Shown here piece by piece: positions 60,507-64,000 of a stretch of 64,000 bases of DNA; within the stretch, counting starts at the first letter, position 1, and each line of letters opens with the position of its first letter. The stretch covers positions 124,001 through 188,000 of the forward strand of contig NZ_BOOJ01000012.1 in the NCBI RefSeq assembly GCF_016863175.1. Reading direction: 5' to 3'. The translations under genes were made by a program, and so were the position numbers. The notes beneath the pieces were generated by a model. It worked only from the letters and a program-made list of their open reading frames with translations. It had not been told where the DNA came from and searched no databases. The DNA comes from Paraplanobispora siamensis (lineage in GTDB: Bacteria > Actinomycetota > Actinomycetes > Streptosporangiales > Streptosporangiaceae).

Positions 60507-60534
60507 CCGGCTGACCGGCTGACCGGCTGACCGC
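60495..60534. repeat. 8-bp tandem repeat spanning the regulator's stop codon
   Basis: Five units of CTGACCGG (last CTGACCGC). The TGA stop of the regulator (60504-60506) sits in the second unit. Because 8 is not a multiple of three, the repeat offers TGA in all three frames. Confidence 0.92.
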
Positions 60535-60556
60535 AGGGCCGGCGCGCCGGTCGGGG

Positions 60557-60823
60557 TCAGCCTCCGGACAGTTCCCGGTAGGGCCTTCTCAGCAGGTCGA
60601 CCAGGGGGATGTGCCGCACTTTGACCTGGGGCGGCTCCAGCGCGCGCAGCAGCAGGTCGGCGGGGGCCCCGGCGCCGCCCGCGCGGGGGCGCAGGCCGTT
60701 CAGCGAGACGGCGGGGGAGTAGAAGTCGCCCAGCCGCTCCTCGAACGGCCGGTCCCGCGCCCCGGTCTCCGTGTTCTCCGCGTTCTCCACGTTCTCCACG
60801 TTCGGATTCTCCTCGTACGTCAC
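60557..60823 (-). pseudogene. Possible C-terminal remnant of a SWIM-type partner protein
   Basis: Frame of 88 codons from a GTG at 60823 whose C-terminal half (PADLLLRALEPPQVKVRHIP, then LVDLLRRPYRELSGG) resembles the C-terminus I recall for SWIM zinc-finger proteins encoded next to this class of SNF2 ATPase. The zinc-binding CxC-CxH part is absent. The first 20 codons are a degenerate Val-Glu-Asn repeat. The frame is open back to the stop of the ATPase gene and in phase with it. It could be a truncated gene, a small real protein, or chance; I favour a remnant. Confidence 0.4.
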
Positions 60824-60922
60824 CGGCCCCCGCTCCTCCCGCGTCCCATCCCGGCGTACGGCTCCCGCTCCGTGCGGGTCTCCGGTCCGGGCCCCATCGT
60901 GATGTACGGCTCCCGGCCCATG

Positions 60923-63900
60923 TCAGCTCACCGCTCCGGGGCCGAGGGTGAACAGTTCGCGGAGCCGTTCGGTGGACAGATCGGAGATCCAGTCCTCACC
61001 CGTGCCGACCACGCTCTCGGCGAGCGACCTCTTGCGCTCGATCATCTCGTCGATCCGCTCCTCCAGGGTGTCCACGCAGATGAACTTCCTGACCTGCACG
61101 TTCCTGGTCTGGCCGATCCGGAAGGCCCGGTCGGTCGCCTGCTCCTCCACCGCCGGGTTCCACCACCGGTCCACGTGGATCACATGATTGGCGGCGGTCA
61201 GGTTGAGCCCGGTCCCGGCGGCCTTCAGCGACAGCAGGAACAGCATGGGCTCGTCGTCGTTCTGGAAGCGTTCGACCAGGGCCTCGCGCCTGCTCCTGGA
61301 CAGCCCCCCGTGCAGCCACAGCACCGGCCGGTCCAGGTGGGCGGCGAGGTAGGGCGCGAGGAGGGAGCCGAACTCGGCGTACTGGGTGAACACCAGGGCC
61401 TTGTCGCCCTCCTCGACGACCTCCGCGGCGATCTCCTCCAGCCGGGCCAGCTTCCCCGACCGGCCGGCCAGGGGGGAGCCGTCCTTGAGCAGGTGGGCGG
61501 GGTGGTTGCAGATCTGCTTGAGCCGGGTCATCGTCGCCATGACGTTGCCGTGCCGTTCGATGCCCTCGCTGCCGTCGATCTTGACGAGCATGTCGTCGAC
61601 CACCGCCCTGTACAGCTCCGCCTGCTCGGGGGTGAGCGTGCACCAGACCTTCATCTCCAGCTTCTCGGGCAGGTCGGAGATGATCGACCGGTCGGTCTTG
61701 AGGCGCCGCAGTACGAACGGCCCGGTGGCCCGCTTCAGCGCCCGGGTGGCGTCCTCGTCGCCCCTGGTCTCGATCGGCTCGCGATAGCGCAGGTGGAAGC
61801 GCTTGGCGGGGCCGAGCAGGCCGGGATTGCAGAACTCCATGATCGACCAGAGTTCGGCGAGGTGGTTCTCGACCGGCGTGCCGGTCAGTGCCAGGCGGGT
61901 CCGGGCCGGGATCGAGCGCACCGCCCGCGACTGCAGCGCCGCGCTGTTCTTGATCGCCTGCGCCTCGTCGCAGACGACCCGGTCCCACTCCAGCCGGGCC
62001 AGCGCCCCGAGGTCCCGCAGGGCCGTGCCGTAGGTGGTGATGACCAGGTCGGCCTCCCGTACGGCCGCCGCCAGCTCCTCCCCGCGCATGCGGGCCCCGC
62101 CGTGGTGGACGTAGACCCGCAGCGAGGGGGCGAACCTGGCGGCCTCCTTGCGCCAGTTGCCGATCAGCGACATCGGGCAGACGAGCAGCGTCGGCGGCGG
62201 CCCGCCCGCCGTACGCTCGGCCAGCAGCAGGGACAGCGTCTGCGCCGTCTTGCCCAGGCCCATGTCGTCGGCCAGCACGCCGCCGAGGCCGAGCCGCGAC
62301 AGGAAGCTCAGCCATGACAGGCCCCGCTCCTGGTAGGGGCGGAGGGTGCCCCGGAAGGCGTCCGGGGTGGCGACGGGGGTCAGACGGCGGTCGGCCTCGC
62401 CGGAGAACAGGTCGCCGAGGAAACCGTCGGCGTCCACGCCGACCAGCGGCAGTTCCTCGTCACCGCCCTCCACGATCTCCCGGATCACCTGCCCCACGGT
62501 CGTCTCGCCGCCGCCTCGCCGTCCGACGGCCCGCATGGCCGCCTTGAGCTGGACGTCGTCGAGCTCGACCCACCGGTCCCCGATCCGGACGAGGGGAATC
62601 CGGCGGGCGGCCAGCTCGGCCAGCTCCTCCTCGCCGATCGTGTGATCGCCGATGGCCACCTCGACCCGGACGCTCACCGCGCCCTCCAGCCCGGCTCCCG
62701 GATCGTCACCGGTCATGCGGGCGGTCAGCTTGAGCCCCAGCCCCTGACGCCCGGCCCAGGCGGGCAGCAGCACGCCGTACCCGGCGGCCCGCAGAACGGG
62801 GGCGCCGTGACGCAGGAACGAGAACGCCCAGGCCGTCTCCACCGTCAGCCCGGACGGCTCCGGATCGCGCAGCGCGAGGTGCAGGTCGGGATGGAGCCGT
62901 ACGGCACGCCCGAGCTCGGCGCGCAGAAGCTCCAGCGGCCGCTCGGGCAGCCACGCCGCCCGTTCCCCGGAACGGATCCGATCGGCGGACAGGTACGGGG
63001 CCTCCGCCCCCGCCTCCTGCGGTCCCGAGGCGGGGACACCGGATGAGGCGGGCAGGTGGTGGGTCCCGGAGTCCGTTTCCCGTGCTCCGGAGGGGGCGGC
63101 ACCGGACGAGGGGGGCCGGTGGCGGGTCCCCGCCTCCGGTCCGTGCGGTCTCGCGGGGAAGGCACCGGACGGCGCCAGGCCGAACTCCACCCTCCAGAGG
63201 TCGTCGTCCCCGGCCGGCTCGATCAGCCGGAAGCAGGCGCGGACCGGGCCGTCCAGCTCGTGAGCCGCGGCGAACCACCCGTCCAGGGCCCGGCCCAGCT
63301 CCGCCGCCTCGGCCGGCCTGGCCGCCGGGAGTGAGGCGTCCTCGCCGGTCAGCGCGTGCAGCCAGCGGTCGGGCAGCGCCGTCTTCGTCCCCGGCCGGGG
63401 GCCGGTGATCAGGCGGTCGGGCAGCGACGACCGCGCCGCGCCGTCCGCCAGCCCGTCCAGGGCCTCGCGCAGCACCTCCGCGGACGGCCGCTCCTCGCCT
63501 GCGGCACGGCAGACCGGCGGCATCGCGGCGGCGAGGGCCCGGAAGGCGGCCCGGTCGTCCCCGGTCAGCACCGGCCGCCAGCGGGCGGCGTGCACGCCGT
63601 GCTCGACCGTGAGCTGGGGCAGGATCCGGCCCCGCCGTACCAGGGAGCGGGCGTGCTCGGCCACGACGGCGAGATAACGCAGCGACAGGCCCGGGATCCA
63701 CCGGGGCGCCTGCCCGAACCCGCCGCCGAGGGCGCCGGGGAAGACCGGAAGGCCGGGGCCGGTCGCGGTGTCACCCGATTGGAGCGTCAGGTCCGGGTCC
63801 GGGCCTGTTCCGGCGTCGCCGGGCTGGGGCGGCGAGGTGAGTTCCGGGTCGGCCACGCTGCCGCCCGGCTGGAGTGTCAGGACCTCGTCGAGGAGGCGCA

Positions 63901-64000
63901 GGGCCTCGGCGGGGGGAAGCAGGAGGGCGGGGACGCGCCAGGGGAGGATCCTGGGCTTCCGCGCCGTGGCGGAGAGTCCCGACTCGGGCGACGGTGACGG
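60923..64000 (-). CDS. SNF2-family DNA/RNA-dependent ATPase (5' end outside the window)
   Basis: At least 1,025 codons are present. A GTG at 63856 could be taken as start, but the frame stays open to the right edge and encodes ILPWRVPALLLPPAEALRLL, a normal N-terminal segment for this family, so the gene begins beyond 64000. Helicase motifs: I DDMGLGKTAQ, II DEAQAIKN, III LALTGTPVENH, V GLNLTAANHVIH, VI QATDRAFRIGQT. The Gly/Pro/Ser stretch near 63000-63150 is a disordered insert. Bacterial members of this group remodel nucleoprotein or release RNA polymerase; the exact role is not known. It normally pairs with a SWIM protein gene. Confidence 0.92.
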   Translation of the reverse strand, partial: PSPSPESGLSATARKPRILPWRVPALLLPPAEALRLLDEVLTLQPGGSVADPELTSPPQPGDAGTGPDPDLTLQSGDTATGPGLPVFPGALGGGFGQAPRWIPGLSLRYLAVVAEHARSLVRRGRILPQLTVEHGVHAARWRPVLTGDDRAAFRALAAAMPPVCRAAGEERPSAEVLREALDGLADGAARSSLPDRLITGPRPGTKTALPDRWLHALTGEDASLPAARPAEAAELGRALDGWFAAAHELDGPVRACFRLIEPAGDDDLWRVEFGLAPSGAFPARPHGPEAGTRHRPPSSGAAPSGARETDSGTHHLPASSGVPASGPQEAGAEAPYLSADRIRSGERAAWLPERPLELLRAELGRAVRLHPDLHLALRDPEPSGLTVETAWAFSFLRHGAPVLRAAGYGVLLPAWAGRQGLGLKLTARMTGDDPGAGLEGAVSVRVEVAIGDHTIGEEELAELAARRIPLVRIGDRWVELDDVQLKAAMRAVGRRGGGETTVGQVIREIVEGGDEELPLVGVDADGFLGDLFSGEADRRLTPVATPDAFRGTLRPYQERGLSWLSFLSRLGLGGVLADDMGLGKTAQTLSLLLAERTAGGPPPTLLVCPMSLIGNWRKEAARFAPSLRVYVHHGGARMRGEELAAAVREADLVITTYGTALRDLGALARLEWDRVVCDEAQAIKNSAALQSRAVRSIPARTRLALTGTPVENHLAELWSIMEFCNPGLLGPAKRFHLRYREPIETRGDEDATRALKRATGPFVLRRLKTDRSIISDLPEKLEMKVWCTLTPEQAELYRAVVDDMLVKIDGSEGIERHGNVMATMTRLKQICNHPAHLLKDGSPLAGRSGKLARLEEIAAEVVEEGDKALVFTQYAEFGSLLAPYLAAHLDRPVLWLHGGLSRSRREALVERFQNDDEPMLFLLSLKAAGTGLNLTAANHVIHVDRWWNPAVEEQATDRAFRIGQTRNVQVRKFICVDTLEERIDEMIERKRSLAESVVGTGEDWISDLSTERLRELFTLGPGAVS

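Noticed and set aside
60923-63856. GTG 63856 as start of the SNF2 ATPase
   Set aside because: The frame upstream to the window edge is open and protein-like (LPWRVPALLLPPAEAL), so the gene starts outside the window.
1-64000. tRNA, rRNA, prophage, insertion sequence, or plasmid replication genes
   Set aside because: I looked for tRNA T-loop patterns, transposase motifs and phage structural genes on both strands and saw none; no terminal inverted repeats flank any gene group.

Overview
The window is very GC-rich, densely coded DNA that uses GTG starts freely and is full of 4-base ATGA/GTGA gene overlaps. Together with SARP/AfsR-type regulators, AurF-like and FadE-type enzymes, a Nif3/zinc-ribbon/RNase H-phosphatase operon next to rnpB (an arrangement known from mycobacteria), and a cysteine-type leader peptide, this points to the chromosome of a soil actinomycete. 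I would guess Streptosporangiaceae or a close relative; the family-level assignment is inference. I see no phage genes, insertion sequences, plasmid functions, tRNAs, rRNAs or CRISPR arrays.

Layout. 1-9 kb: the start of an NB-ARC-type regulator leaving the left edge, a 56-aa protein, an amidohydrolase, an ABC permease coupled to an unusual membrane-anchored hydrolase/ABC-ATPase fusion, a stand-alone molybdopterin hydroxylase large subunit and a GNAT acetyltransferase. 9-12 kb: a polytopic membrane protein and a copC-copD copper pair. 12-18 kb: a LacI regulator divergent from a sugar ABC uptake operon ending in a cytoplasmic GH5 glycosidase. 18-26 kb: an SDR/AurF-like diiron pair, an EamA exporter, an orphan histidine kinase, and an acyl-CoA dehydrogenase pair plus acyl-CoA ligase in the order of mycobacterial fadE26-fadE27-fadD17. 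26-32 kb: a lone HigA-like antitoxin, AraC/NmrA divergent pair, M19 dipeptidase and a Baeyer-Villiger-type monooxygenase.

32-36 kb: housekeeping operon nif3-like / zinc ribbon / RNase H-phosphatase followed by the RNase P RNA gene. 36-39 kb: a probable sulfur-responsive unit: leader peptide, TauD-type dioxygenase, 44-aa membrane peptide and YeiH-type exporter. 39-42 kb: a cytoplasmic GH10 xylanase and a ThuA protein; the xylanase carries the same CCGAAA-N-TTTCGG palindrome found at the LacI/ABC locus 27 kb away, so both loci probably belong to one xylo-oligosaccharide regulon. 42-57 kb: miscellaneous metabolic and regulatory genes, including an AlkZ-like winged-helix glycosylase homologue, a GGDEF-EAL membrane protein, a PIMT-like methyltransferase, a SulP-carbonic anhydrase fusion and a YbhB-like lipoprotein. 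57-64 kb: a 1,123-aa SARP/NB-ARC regulator and an SNF2-family ATPase that runs off the right edge, with a possible SWIM-protein remnant downstream.

Two patterns cross the whole window. Short GC-rich tandem arrays repeatedly sit at gene ends, and in four cases the repeat unit contains the stop codon of the adjacent gene. Strong GC-rich inverted repeats without U tracts follow most transcription units and probably act as terminators.
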